Source: Portulaca oleracea (Eukaryota; Streptophyta; Magnoliopsida; Caryophyllales; Portulacaceae). Taken from it: 64,000 nt of DNA. Below, one piece after another: positions 23,972 through 36,525 of the stretch. A program made the translations under genes and the position numbers. The stretch spans positions 32,590,276 through 32,654,275 of the forward strand of contig CM055871.1 in the NCBI GenBank assembly GCA_029582165.1, read 5' to 3'. The notes under the pieces are model-generated. The model saw nothing but the letters and a program-made list of their open reading frames with translations. It was not told the origin of the DNA and did no database searches. How positions within the stretch are numbered: position 1 is the stretch's first letter; the number at the start of each line of letters is the position of its first letter.

Positions 23972-24642
23972 GAAATTGTACATGCGGGAATGGGAGATAT
24001 ATATTATTTAATATTATATAAAATGTATTTTTTCATTATTAATGCCTCAACAATTTTGTGGGTTATAAAGAAATTCCAATAAATATAAAATTTGCTCTAT
24101 TTTAAAATTAAAACCCACAAAACATATTATGCAGTGTAATTAAATATATTTGAATTTCTTTTTTTTTCATGAATATATTGGAATATTTTTATTTCAATAT
24201 GTCACCTTTATTTTATTTCAATATTGTAAAAAGGCGTCTGTTTTGAGCCTTAACAGACGCCAAATCGCCCTAACAGACGCCATTTTTGGGGCGATTTGGC
24301 GTCTGTTAAAGGCACGCCAAAATTGTCTGACACATTGCCTCGTTGACTACAATAATAGCGTCCGTTTTTAGCGTCTGTTTGAAATAGACGCCAATATATT
24401 GGCGTCTTATTTAAACAGACACTAAAAACGTCAAACCCTTTTTCAGAAAAAGTGTTAAACGATTTTGCGTCTGTTTAAATCAGACGACAATACCTATTTG
24501 GCGCCTGTTAATGCCCATATCAGACGCCAAAAACACATTGCCTCGTTGATTGCAATAATAGCGTCCGTTTTTAGCGTCTGTTTGAAACAGACGCCAATAT
24601 ATTGGCGTCTGATTTAAACAGACGCCAAATAGGTATTGGTTC
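21772..24642 (+). mobile_element. CACTA-type element remnant between array copies 1 and 2
   Basis: This replaces the missing right part of copy 1 and left end of copy 2. It carries exons of a CACTA-associated protein (see 21875-22872) and, at 23471-24630, many copies of GGCGTCTGTTT in both orientations, the kind of subterminal repeat array on which CACTA transposases act. A 92-bp block at 24329-24421 recurs at 24534-24628. Neither CACTA/TAGTG terminus is visible, so both ends are lost. AT-rich sequence, a (GATTGAA)n tract (23655-23740), (TTA)n near 23380-23415 and (TA)n near 23905-23963 fill the rest. Confidence 0.65.
21875..22872 (+). pseudogene. Broken CACTA-element protein (Ptta/En/Spm transposase-like, C-terminal part)
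   Basis: Three exon-like pieces are visible. The first ends at LEU-GLU before a GTAAGT donor (about 21875-21959). The second starts after CCACCAG (from 22068) and includes a Pro/Gln-rich tail (22452-22675). The third starts after a CAG near 22765 and ends in an acidic tail with TAA at 22870-22872. The first piece (WEQFEATHMKKGTDQW...) and the basic, coiled stretch after it resemble the C-terminal half of the plant Ptta/En/Spm transposase-associated family. An in-frame TGA at 22169-22171 and a later TAG before the Gln-rich part break the frame, so it is non-functional here. Confidence 0.5.
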
Positions 24643-25298
24643 TCCATTTGTTCTTTATACATGGTTCTGGTAGAACTTTACATGTTGTATAGTTTTCTTT
24701 ACAACACAAATTGTACTATGGTACAATTTTGTACCTAGGTTGGTTCTCCAATAGAGAGTGATAGTGCAAAATATTTTTCCTTTCTTTTTTTTATAGTGGA
24801 CCTCAAGAAATATACAGGTGTTATTGTTACTTATAGTACCATATAATTATTAATAAATGAAACAACATATTTTATACTCCCTAACATTGTTAATCAATTG
24901 AAGGCCGGAAGGAAAAAAAAAATTAGAAGTAACACTCGTGATATATGTCTTTCCTTTCTTAACTTTTTTGAAGTGTAGATAACATAATCAAACTTTGCCG
25001 GCAATTTAATTATTGAGAAAACTTAATTAATTAGCTGGAGCCGAGGGGAGGGGAGGCAGGCAATGAGATGTATAGTCCTATATACCTAATTGTATTTGAT
25101 TGCCAAGGTGGATTAAATTTCTTCTATATTTATTATATTGTTTCTCAAGATCATTTCCGCCTCAAAACCCTAATCTTGTTGTATCATTTTATTTAATGTC
25201 ATGGTTGTCAAGGCTGTTGTATGCAAGGTTGAGAGCATGTCTTGTATCACACATAGAGATTGAGAGAATATTTGAGATCACATGACAATCTTCTGATA

Positions 25299-28200
25299 GC
25301 ACTACAACGAATCATGCCAGTAGCTACATTTATTTGGTAATAATCCTACATTTAGAGGTGTAGCTATAAAATCATGGCTACATCCTTGGAAGGTGTAGGT
25401 ATTTTACGTGTGACTAAATTTAGCTACATGTGAGGCCATGTAGGTAATTTAGATACATTTGTCAGGTGTAGATATCCTAATCCTAATTCTACATGTCAAA
25501 GGTGTAGCTATTTAATATAATAGGTGTAGCCTTCTCATAATGGAAATTATTTTAAATTAATGCTTGTTACATGTATCAGGTGTAGCTAGTAATTTTATTT
25601 TATTTTTAAAATCATATGTATTTTTCTATTATTATTATTATTATTGTTGTTGTTGTTATTATTGTTGTTGTTATTATTATTATTATTATACACACGGACA
25701 CACATACTATTGAATAAATCCGAAAAGAAATTCATAACTAATAATTTTTCAAATATAAACTTGAATAAATGATTACATTACATATTGTTTCAAGAAAAAT
25801 AATATAGTTCAATTGATTCTAAAATAACACTATAAATAGTCATAATACTAATAGTGTACGATAAAAAAAAACACCCGACAAATAATAAAATATAACATTG
25901 TCCATCTTTTTCCTCGGTTTGGAGCACATTTTGCATTCTCCCTCGGTTTGTCACATTTTGTTGTCTCCCTTAACTTCCTCGAGATATAATCTTTGAGAAG
26001 GTCAGTCTTGATTTTGATTACCTAATTGATTGGGTACCTGCAAAGGGCAAAAGAAAAAATAGACATCAAAAATTACAACCTATGTTCAAAGCTAGCAAAA
26101 CATATATAAGAATTAATTTGACAACAAGGGTCAAGCATCTCAAAATTAATAAACCAACTCTTCCAACAAATTAATAACAAAGTTGGCCTGATAAAGCATG
26201 GGCCTCTTTTGAAATTTAATTTGTAATCAAACTAAGACATCATGATTTAGTAAGTCTTAAAGATAATTGATTTTGCTTCAGCCTCCAAGTAAACCTCACC
26301 TGTTTAGTTACTTAGACCACCCGTGTAAATGTAGCCTTAAGTGGTTGTCCTGCAAATGTTGTTTATATATCAAGCACCAAGTCAGACTCGAAGAATAGTA
26401 GTCATCCAAGGGATTAGGGGCTAAGGAAGAAAATTTGGTAAATTATCACCAACTGTCAAGTTAATTGCTAGTTCCTATCAGTAAACTCAACACATCAGAC
26501 CACAAGATTGTCCATGGAACCTTGTCATAAACAATAATGGGCTATATACATAACATAACTAAATAATCAAGATATGCTCTTCTCAAGGATTTGAGATATA
26601 CTAGGCACCGTTCTTTTATGCGTTAACGCAGCCAAACGCAACGCAACATAACGCAAATTATCATCACTTTTTAACCATTTCCAATACAACTAAACGTAAC
26701 GCAACGTACAAAAGAACGATGCCTTAAGTTTTCTTACTTTTATAGGTTGGGAAATCTCTTACAATGGCACAATAGCATACTTCAAGAAGACCTTAATACT
26801 ATAGAAACAAACATGCATTTAATGACACACAGCCTAGAAACAAAGAAGAGAAGAAGAAGAAATGCAACATAGAAGTCAAATACCTTATGAAACTAAAAGC
26901 TACCCAGAAAATTGAATTCAAAACTTTAAAGCATGCAACAAACAAAGCTCAGAAATCAACCAAGAACCCAGTAAGTCAAATAACTAGAGATCAAATAAAC
27001 CTAGAATTGAAGGTTCAAAAACTTCATGCCAACCCAAATCCCTTGAGAAAATGGACAAACCTCCAAATCAGACAATTAGCAAAGGCATAAACAAAAGCCC
27101 CTTACTAATCAATTAAATCCACCAACATCCGCAAGCCCACGAGCACCACAATAATCGCGACTTGACGATAAAGACGAGACAATCCTCTAGATCTAAACAC
27201 ATTATATTCGAGTAGCAGACCAGATAGCAAGCGGGTCAGCGACAAAATTCAGGGTTGTAAGGTTGTTCACAAAGAGGAGAAGAAGAAGATCTAAGCATAT
27301 CCACACTTTAATCATGTATCTGAATGCAATTGAGTCTCTTAATTCAACTAATTCGTACAGTGAGAATCATGCCAAACACCATGTCAATTCGTACCGTGAG
27401 GCTCGACGAGTTTTCTGGGCGGAGGGAGAGTGCAACGATGGCGATGGGTTGCAGGCGGGCGGCGATGATGATCGACGGTGGTGGCTGGACTGATGCTGCC
27501 GGTGATGGGGCGATGTACGCACAGTGAGAGAGAGAACGGTGAGGAGGTTGTGGGGGGCTGGTTGCGTTCGTGAACCAGAAAATTAGGGATTAGTAAAATC
27601 TCTTTAGGTTAAATTACTTTTAAATTTTTTATTTCGCTGCTAATTTACTTTAATATTAGCTTTTGGGGGGAAATCAAAATTTTCAAGTAAAATTTTCCCC
27701 CTACTTCCAATGTTTTAATTAAAATTTTCCTTCAAACTTAAAATTATAACTAAAATTTTAAACTTCCCTCCCAATATTCAAATTTAATTTCTAGTTTTAG
27801 AAAGAACACTCTGAAAAATATGTAACCAATATTTGTTGAAAAGAAGTCATTATTATTCATAATTTATTTTAAATTTATCTTACATTGAACTTATCTTAAT
27901 TTCTAAAAAATAAAATCTAAAAATCAGATTATTATCTGTAATTGCTTTTAGAACTTGGTTAGTTATTATCATTGAACTTGTCTAAATTATACCAAAAAAT
28001 ATAATGTAAAAAAAAATTATTTTTTGAACTTACTCGCAAGAGGTTCAACACTTCTTCAAATAAAAAAAACAAGTAATGTTATCAATCTCAACAACATACT
28101 GTGTTTTCAATCATCACATCTATGTTTTAGATCTACAATTGTTCAATCACGATTGTTCATTGTAAGTGTCGTATAACTTGCTATTAATGAAATATGTTTG

Positions 28201-29352
28201 AATTCAAAAAAAAAACAACATACCGTTTTCGACCATCACATAACAAGTTACAATATTTTCGTCAATGATTGCAATTACAAACCAAGATAATGTCTTAAAT
28301 CTCGGCAATTGGCAGCAGTAGCTTGAATCTCAATGAATTAGGCAATGCGACAAGCCAAAACACATTTTAAAATTGCGTTTCGACAATAATTTGAGAATAA
28401 TATTGTACCCATACTAAAAAAAAACACACTAGTCAATGCCAAATTAAAAATAATATTGTACATTTAGTTTTGTCAGCTCTCTAAACATTAGTGTAACAAA
28501 ACTTAATAGTGATTGGGACGGTTATGAATATATCTACTTATGAAAATGAAATTTCAAAGAGACATGGTAGATAAGACATTGATAGGAGAGTTGGTGATCA
28601 TTCAAAAGCGGTGATCTATCTTGTGGGCTCAAATACGATATATAGGTTTCATTGAAATACAGTGGTGGTAGAACTTGGAGCGGAATAGTACATTACGCAG
28701 GTAGGTGATTACAAAATATTTTATCCGTTGTAAGTGATTGACGAAAAAAGGGGTCATGAGCTGTAAAACTTACTGAAACCAGAATACACCTGACCCGTAT
28801 CTATTCGGACCCGATATACACCCAACCTATATTTACCCCAGCTCGTTATACATTTGACCCAAAACGAACCCGCCCGCCCGAAGTGACAGGTCTAGTTGCC
28901 ACCACTAATTATCATGGTAGGAATAAAAAATAATTTATGGATACTTTTAGCTAGGAGTCTAGGACTATGCAAAACTTAAGGAAGCATGGATAAAAAAAAC
29001 AAAAAGAATTTATGGATAGACTTAGGGTTACTTTTAAAAATTCAGGTTGGTCAACTTCAGATGAGAAATTTATATTTGGACCAAATGCTCCATGTCAAAT
29101 CGAGTCGAACAATTCGAACAAAACTATATTCAGGTCAAATCAGATTCGGATAATAGAAACAACAAGATAAATATTGTGTCTGAATATTCGATTAATGTCA
29201 AAATCAAGTTCAACTCATACTAAACCGGATTTTTTTTCCCATTGGAAAAATTCAAATATTCGGATCAAACTAAATTTTACCAACGCTCGACTATGTAATA
29301 ATTTACCTCTTAATTTGTGGTCCAATATATCAAATATAAAATTAGATAAAAT
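25299..29352. mobile_element. CACTA-like insertion, left terminus only
   Basis: It begins CACTACAACGAATC exactly where copy 2 departs from copies 1 and 3 (after CTTCTGATAG). The first 330 bp contain six GGTGTAG[C/G/A] motifs, typical of a CACTA subterminal region. No complementary TAGTG end is present. Unit sequence resumes at 29353 after a loss of about 270 bp, so the right end was deleted. The interior holds a GC-rich, TATA-less leader-like block near 27100-27590 that might be a minus-strand transcript start, a 120-bp MITE (26604-26723), and hAT-like GGACCCGA-rich text at 28780-29200. No transposase frame is recognised. Confidence 0.55.
26604..26723. mobile_element. 120-bp MITE with ~22-bp inverted ends
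   Basis: The left end GGCACCGTTCTTTTATGCGT pairs with the complement of the right end (GGCATCGTTCTTTTGTACGT). Flanks are CTA and TTA, compatible with a degraded 3-bp PIF/Harbinger-type duplication. The interior repeats AACGCAACG motifs. Confidence 0.6.
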
Positions 29353-31909
29353 CATGAGTGACGCCCAACATGTATAATTTTCCTTGCAACTAAAAGCAAA
29401 TAATTAAAAAAAACCTAAAAGTATTTTGTTTCATATTCTTCATTACTTATAGAAGAAGAAAAGCTAGATAAGATGACATTATTTTTATCCTCTTTTAGGT
29501 ATTATTATTGTATTTTATATATTTTGTGTGACCCTTTAATAATCCATATGTAAGGAATATACAAATTATAATCATAATTATTATTTTTTTTCTAATTTAT
29601 TCATTAAAAATATAACCTCATAATTGTTAAAAAAAATAGAAATGTTAGTTGTGTTGATTACTGCTGATCGAACAGTGTACTGATAAGTGTTGATTAGTAT
29701 TGAAAAGTGTTGAATAGTGATGATAAGTTTACCTATCATTAGTTGAAAAGGACATTCCCTAACCGTTTACATTAAATCCATTATTAGGCTTTATGTTTAC
29801 GTGCATGGTTTAGTAAGGGTTCCTAAAGCAATAAAGATAAAAGCAAAAGAAAAAAAAAAAACATGGGCAAACATTCTTTTAGTGATAAGGGTTATGGCAT
29901 AAAGTTCACTACATAATGTTAGGTCTTAGGGTTATTTACGGTTTAGGGTTTAGGGTTATTTTAGGTTTTAGGGTTTAATGTTAACGGTTGATTAGTTAAG
30001 GGCACTCTAAATTAGTTAATTATTCTCAATATAACTTTTATTTAGGGTTTAAGTTAGGGATTAAGATTAAATAGAAATGAATCAGAGTTTAATATGAATT
30101 TATGGTTTAATATTGGAAGGAAAATCAAAGCAAAAATAAAACAACATTGGTCTACAAAAGCTCAAATTCATGTATATATTTTGTAATTGTAAAAAAAATC
30201 GTTATTGCTTATGTATACAATCTATATATATCTTCAATTTTTTTAGGCTCCATTTTGGAGCAAACAGAAGAAAATTTTCATTGAAATACCTTTTCTTTAA
30301 CGTTTGTAAAAGTCTACTTTGTTTGGATAATATAATTAACTCCTGATACAACTTAACTTTGTTATTATTTTTTTTTGAGGGTAACTTTGTTATTATTGAA
30401 ATCAAGTAAGAGTGACTTCTTACTCAGAATTTGTTTCATTTAGGATGAAGACATGGCTTGGTAAATATTCAATCAAGTATTTGTTTATGTTCATTTTTCC
30501 TCCAATGAGATACCCGGTTCACTTTTTGAGCAATCATAATGACTAAACTGGACGCCAACTTCGCTGGTTTTACAGTACGGATGCACTTATGGTGGTGGTC
30601 AACCAAGATGATTACCGTAACTAAAATAAATTTTACTCGAACATGTGTTGTGTTTTATCTTAAATGTTTGTTTTTTTATTTAATATAAATTATAACATGT
30701 ATTTTTAAATGTATTTTATCTCAGAAAATCTAAAATAAATATTTTTTCAAAATATGCTTGTTTGCTTTGGCAAAAATTTGAGTTAACATATTTAAATTAT
30801 AAGTAAAAATAATTTAATTAAGATAATATATTTATAATGGTATACTAAAAAACAAAAATGAATGACAACCACTATAAGTTTTTCCTTTATATAATTATGT
30901 GCTTGAACAATGTCTAGCTATTACATGTGCGTGTTTGTTAGGATGTGTGGGTGGGCGTGTGTATGTGTTTAATTAGTCAAAACCGAGAAAAGAATTAATT
31001 GTGATTTTAAATAGTTTAAAATTCATATTGTATTTGGATATAATGAGTTTTAGGTATGACCAAATTGTTGTAATTTGCAATTAAGATAAAATTTTATGCC
31101 TTGTTTTTATGCAAATGTTCAATTTGTCAAAATTAAATTGATAAAAATATGAGTTATCACCAACATTAGATATAAGGTTGTTAAACACATATACAAGCTA
31201 GTCTCACATGGCCTCAAAAGTAACTATCTTTTTAATGGAGTTGAAAAGTAATTATTATGCTTCACAAAATTGATTTTGGTGGTCTCCTTCCTACTTAAAT
31301 TCCAGATCTGTCGATGTGTTCGAATAACACCCTTTTAACTACTTAAATGTTTGACTAAATTAAAGATTTAGTAGCATAAGAGTTTTCAAACCGTTTGTCA
31401 AGATGTATCATATTTATTTTTGAAATTAGATCGATGATATTGTGTCTCAAAAGGCAATTTGGAAATTTAATATATAAGTTGGTTATGTGATAAATACAAA
31501 TGACATAGAAATAACATAAATTTAGAAATGTGTAACATATATATTTTGCGATTTTCACGCATGTACATAATGAAATATTTAATTAGAGGCAAACTAAAAT
31601 GTAACTAATGCAACACATGTGTACAACATGCAAGAATATGATCAAACATCGATCATAATTAAAAGTCATGAATGCATCACTCTCCTCGTCACCAGATGAA
31701 GTATGTATCCAAAAGAAGGCAACACATGTGAACTTTTATTATTTTTTTTGGTTGATTTTTAAATATAATTTGGATATAAAAAACAAACACTCATAATTTA
31801 TAAATCTTAGATGCAACGTTTGACAGTAGTGGCAAATGTGGGATGATGATATACAATCGTATCTCATCCCATGTATTTGTTTTTCTCCGTTGAAATAATT
31901 GGACCTTCA

Positions 31910-32246
31910 TTATATTGTTTGCGTTTCCCAATGCACACATTTCCAAGTGAATACATCCATATATATTGACTTGTTGTGTTGTGTGTAACCCTCACTCACA
32001 AGACCAGATATGCTGGTCACCACACACACACCACCACCACCACCCCATTACTTTTTAAGTTCGCTCATGTCATAAACAAGTAAAGGTTGAGTTCCACATA
32101 CAACATGTACATCATGTTTATTATAATTAATTCTACATAAGAAAATTACAAATACATATATGGAAAGAAGAGATGGAACCTGAACTAGTGAGCAACATTA
32201 GTATCAAGAGGGCAAATTTGAAGTAGGTTATTGTGATTCTAGCCAT
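31910..32246 (-). pseudogene. Knottin gene, array copy 2: exon 1 intact, exon 2 scrambled
   Basis: Exon 1 (32180-32246) and its GT donor are unchanged. The exon 2 region (31910-32072) is disrupted from about 31957. The acceptor context is altered, the run encoding cysteines 1-5 is replaced by ACACAC and CACCAC simple sequence, and lengths no longer match. The last third of exon 2 (31910-31956) is still nearly identical to the other copies. A second disturbed patch lies downstream at 31798-31845. Sequence on both sides is almost unchanged from copy 3, so the damage is strikingly local. No six-cysteine product can be made. An assembly or consensus error is a real alternative to genuine decay. 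Confidence 0.75.
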
Positions 32247-32768
32247 GGATGAGTAACTCTTTCAATTCTCTACTTTGCGTGTAAGGTTTCTAGCTAAGCG
32301 ATTTATGATCATAATCAACACGTCATAACTTCTTATTTATAGTAGTTTGATGTTGTCGACCTATTCAAAATCATCAACATCTATTTGTTAATTAATTCGA
32401 TCATAGTGTGTTTCTCCTCCTTATTACATTAATACACAACGTGTGTGAGAACTATTGCCCCTTAACTTCCTATCCCTTTGTGAAAAGGACACTTCACCTA
32501 CCCTGGAAGATGATTAACTAATTTTAAAAATTCTTACTAATTTATGTGGCTTTTCTTCTTTCTAAGTATTTTAGTTATCTCCTACTCACTCTATTTCATT
32601 CTAATTGTCATTTTTGGAGATGTGAGATAATGACAAGGCAACACAGATTATATTGAAAGGGAACTGTAAAAAATTGATACTAAAACTAAATACAACATTT
32701 TGACTTCAGTGAGGTATATAGTTGTATTTCTCATTTAAAATTATTGAAAGTTAACTAAGTGTCTACTA

Positions 32769-33240
32769 ATAGGGTTGTCCATGGATCGGTTAACTGATCC
32801 GATCATAAATTCGGATTTAGATAATTGACATCATGATCCATATCCGACCCTAAAGTTTCAGTTAAACCGATTTGCCGAATAACAAAATTTGCAATCTGTA
32901 TCTGATCCGAATGTTCCAATTAACCGACTTTTGGATCGAATAACCATATATCTACAAATTATAAAACACTTATACAATCACAATTATTGTGCTTCCTACC
33001 TTCATTGGTTCAAAGTTGTAAACATGATATGATCTATTACCATTACGTTTCGTGGGTTCAATTGTTTAAATTAATTATTTTGGAATAATCAATAGATTTA
33101 CCAAATTTTTCAACCTCCGATCCATGTTCCAAAAAAATTGGATCGTTTTGCTGATCCGGCTATTTCAAATATTATCTGCTAATTATCCATTTTTACGATT
33201 TGGTCGGATTCTTGGATCAAGTCACGGATTAATTGCCATC
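32769..33240. mobile_element. hAT-like MITE, copy 2
   Basis: 472 bp, flanked by GTCTACTA (32761-32768) and GTCTACTG (33241-33248), an 8-bp duplication with one mismatch as expected for hAT insertions. It has the same element and site as in the other array copies. Confidence 0.6.
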
Positions 33241-33354
33241 GTCTACTGTCTAGTTCTTATTTTCATATCATGCCCACATTTAAATACTAATTGGAATAAT
33301 GAGTCGACAGATAACATAAAATTAAACATTATCCATCAATATTATGTTGACAAA

Positions 33355-33554
33355 TATATCAATCACCTCTTGCCTGAGTGGCAAGAAGTCCACCTTCTAT
33401 CTCTGTCCTTAATTGTTCGAATCTTGGGGGAAACATTTTCTCCCTTACCATTTCGGAGAATACTGCGAGTAGGCGTTGGCCCCATCTTAAAGTTATTACC
33501 ATGCACCTCCGTTCCCCGTCTGGGTTGGACTGCTTACCTATGTAAAAATAAATA
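33355..33554 (+). mobile_element. tRNA-derived SINE, copy 2
   Basis: 200 bp between imperfect target repeats ATGTTGACAAA (33344-33354) and ATGTCGACAAA (33555-33565). It carries A-box-like TTGCCTGAGTGGC and B-box GTTCGAATC, and ends TGTAAAAATAAATA. Confidence 0.7.
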
Positions 33555-34448
33555 ATGTCGACAAAGATTCAAGCCCGAATTTATAAATAAATAATTTGAC
33601 AGAGTAGGGCTAGCAATAGCGGAGAAATAGGTTAGACAAACTTTAGCCCTCAATGCACTAGAGTGCATGACGAAGTTGTCAAGTTGATACTGTAGATGAA
33701 TTAAAAGTAAAATTCAATATGACCTAGGTGAAATATAATATTAATTTCTCTGCAAAATCATATAGTTTTTTTTATTAAAAAATAATAATTTAAATTTATT
33801 AAAAATGTATGTAACTCTGGATGAAAATAAATATTTAATTCTACAATTAATACTTTTTTTCATATCAATTTTTTTTAACTCATCTTCTATTATCACGAAA
33901 TTTTTTTTCTCAACAAATAATTTATTTTCATAAATAATAATCCCTTTCCGACAAAAAAGATATTATTTTGTTCAAATTTTTATAAATTTGAGTATAATTT
34001 TGGAGATAATAAATATTCACTTTTGAAAGTGTTCCTTTTAATACAGAAGTTTGAAATATTAATTAGTTTTGCATAAACTTCATATCGAGATTTTGAAAAA
34101 AGGTTTGTTAGGTTTGAGAAAATAAGAACCAACTTTTAAAAATAAATATTGTATATTATAAATGTAATTATTGATCCTTATATAATGATTACCATGGTTT
34201 GAGGGGAAATATCATTTGAAATTAATAGAAAATAAATATTGATTTATTAGGAAATAGACAAAAGCTTTGATAATACAAACTTCAACTTTATCTAAGTAAT
34301 ATATAAAGCCAAAGGAGTTTATGGTACACAAATTTCGCCAAGATAGTTATTAATTACAATATTTTTTTATTATAAGGATAGAATAATAATTACAATAATT
34401 TTTTTATTTGCACCAACATAGTTATTAATGAATTAAATCATGCATATA

Positions 34449-34640
34449 CTCCATCCATTCCATATTAATTGTCCCATTGCGTTATTAACATCTTAACATA
34501 TACAATTTTCTAATATATGAAAGTATCATCATTACATTTATAACGAAAAATACTTTCATGAAAATATAATGTTATAAATTATTGATAAAATATACTGTAA
34601 GAAATTTTTAGTTAAAGACCACATTTTGGACAATTAATAT
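34449..34640. mobile_element. Stowaway MITE, right end lost (copy 2)
   Basis: It has the left terminus CTCCATCCATTCCATATTA. The right terminus, still present at the same place in copies 1 and 3, is deleted up to the following GTGTGT run. Confidence 0.8.
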
Positions 34641-35439
34641 AGGTGTGTGTGTCATATAGAGAATAAGAGAAAGACAAGATGTCAGAATTTTATTTAGTAT
34701 TCAAATATACTTTTAATCAAAATTATTTAAAAAGTAAGTACATGATACAATAATCTTTTTATTTAAAGATTATTGTTACATATCACAGTTACAGTATCAC
34801 TGATAATTTTTTTATTCTTTGATTTTAGTTCTGGGAGAATTTCTTATGTATTTTGTTGTCTTATAAGGCAACATTCTTAATTAACTAAGAAATGTTTGCT
34901 TTATGATCATATTTTTATTCTAAGTTGTATAATTGCATTCTTTTAACAAATAGTAGATCCAATGTCACAAATAAATAATAGAAACGTAATGATTCGTTAA
35001 GGTATTCGATCATATTTGCAACATAGAAGTTAAAATCATATAAAAGTAAAAAATAAAATTCTATCATGAGAAGGGAAATCTATAATGCATAATTGTTCAT
35101 ATTGAGAGTAAACGAACAATGATCAACAATATTGCTTCCGTCTCACTATATTTTTATTTTTAACATGTTCATTCCAACTTATTTTGACAGAGCTCATTAC
35201 AAGTTGAACTTATCTAAACTTATTTTCAACTTATTATACTTAACTAATTTGAACTTAGCTGTTTGATTTTATTTGAATTCATTTGAAAGCGTTGTTTTGT
35301 AAATTTATGTTGAACTTATTTAACTTATTTTAAAAACAACTGAAAAGAAGATAACTTTAACTACACTGAATCGATCGACAACATCCACCATGAGCCAAAG
35401 TCGAATTATTATTGAGTATTTTTATTTTTAAGCAAAAGA

Positions 35440-35561
35440 AGTTTTGATTCGCACGCAATGCGCGCATCAATTGTTATATTTATTTTTTTGTGTGAGTATA
35501 TATACACGCAATAAATAAATAAATTTAAAAATTGATGCACGCAATGCGTCTTGAATCAAAC
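35440..35561. repeat. Short inverted repeat (MITE-like), copy 2
   Basis: Equivalent to 47681-47803 in copy 3. The left arm is intact. The right arm has decayed (GCGTCTTGAATCAAACTG instead of GCGTGCGAATCAAAACT). Confidence 0.65.
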
Positions 35562-36309
35562 TGTATTAATAATGAGAAAAGAGAATCAAATTGCATAAGC
35601 TAGTGATCCTCATTATATATGTTTGCCATTTCTTTATTATATTGAATGGAGGGTACTAAACTGGTGGTCAGGCATGCAGGTGCACAATGAGATGGTAGCC
35701 AATTACTCTAACTAAGCTTTGTTGAAGAATCTTCATTTTTGATTTGATATCGATATGTCTAGTCTTATACACCTAGGCCCTAGCTGGTTGGTACTACATA
35801 AGATCAGTTAGATTGTGACATTCTATGGATTGTGCTTGTAAAATAATCTCAACCTTTAGTATTTTTTGGAATATTGTTGAATGGTAGTGGTTAATGGATG
35901 TATTTTTGTGTCGAGTTTGGTTGCGTCAACTAGGGTCGATCATGCAGGGTCAACGAAGTACGTGTTGGGGTGATGATACGTTGGGATGTATTCTTTCTAG
36001 ACTGATAAGCTTTTGCTACAAAAACCAAACATTTTGGCGATAGATGAATTCGGGTCGGGTCATATTATTTTAGGAGTAGGTATTCTATGTATAAATTAGT
36101 TTTGATCATATTTTTACATATGAGTTTGGTAGGGTTCATGTGGGTTTTCGGTTTTGGTCTATTTAATTACAATATTCGCACAATATTTAAAAGCGATCGT
36201 GTTTATTTGTTTATTGTTCGGATATATAAGTTGTATTGAAATATGCACCAAAAGTTCAACATCTAACCCCACGCATCAGAAAGTAAGATACAAGCACCTT
36301 AGTGAAAAA

Positions 36310-36525
36310 CTACCTATGAAGGCAAACAAAATCTTTTGTCAAACTTCGCAGCACTTTGCTAACAATAGCATAACCGTTGATGGTTTCCCGATACATTTTC
36401 ATTTGACCGACGATTTTGTGCCCCTTTGTGAATAATCCTTGGACTAATATTTTCTCCTTCATAGCAAAAGTTTTAAATTTGCGCCCAAGAGATTTTAATT
36501 TAATTGCAAGCGCCTTCTTTTCACC
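36310..36525 (-). pseudogene. Ty1-copia gag relic, copy 2
   Basis: A minus-strand frame reads KKALAIKLKSLGRKFKTFAM and later IVSKVLRSLTKDFVC before TAG (36310-36312). This matches the order of conserved positions in copia Gag (UBN2-type) proteins, where a long helix ending in F-x-x-x-x-M is followed by a K-[IV]-L-R-S-L-T motif. It has no start, zinc knuckle or downstream pol, so it is an old fragment carried along with the array unit. The same relic lies at 55345-55560, and part of it follows the junction at 63467. Confidence 0.6.

Noticed and set aside
27100..27600. GC-rich block resembling a gene 5' end on the minus strand
   Set aside because: No open frame with a recognisable domain or splice structure could be followed. 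It is kept only as a remark within the CACTA-like insertion.
33124..33555. 143-residue plus frame, also at 45345 and 62529
   Set aside because: It runs through the hAT-like MITE and the SINE. The reading frame is an accident of their sequence and is lost in copy 1.
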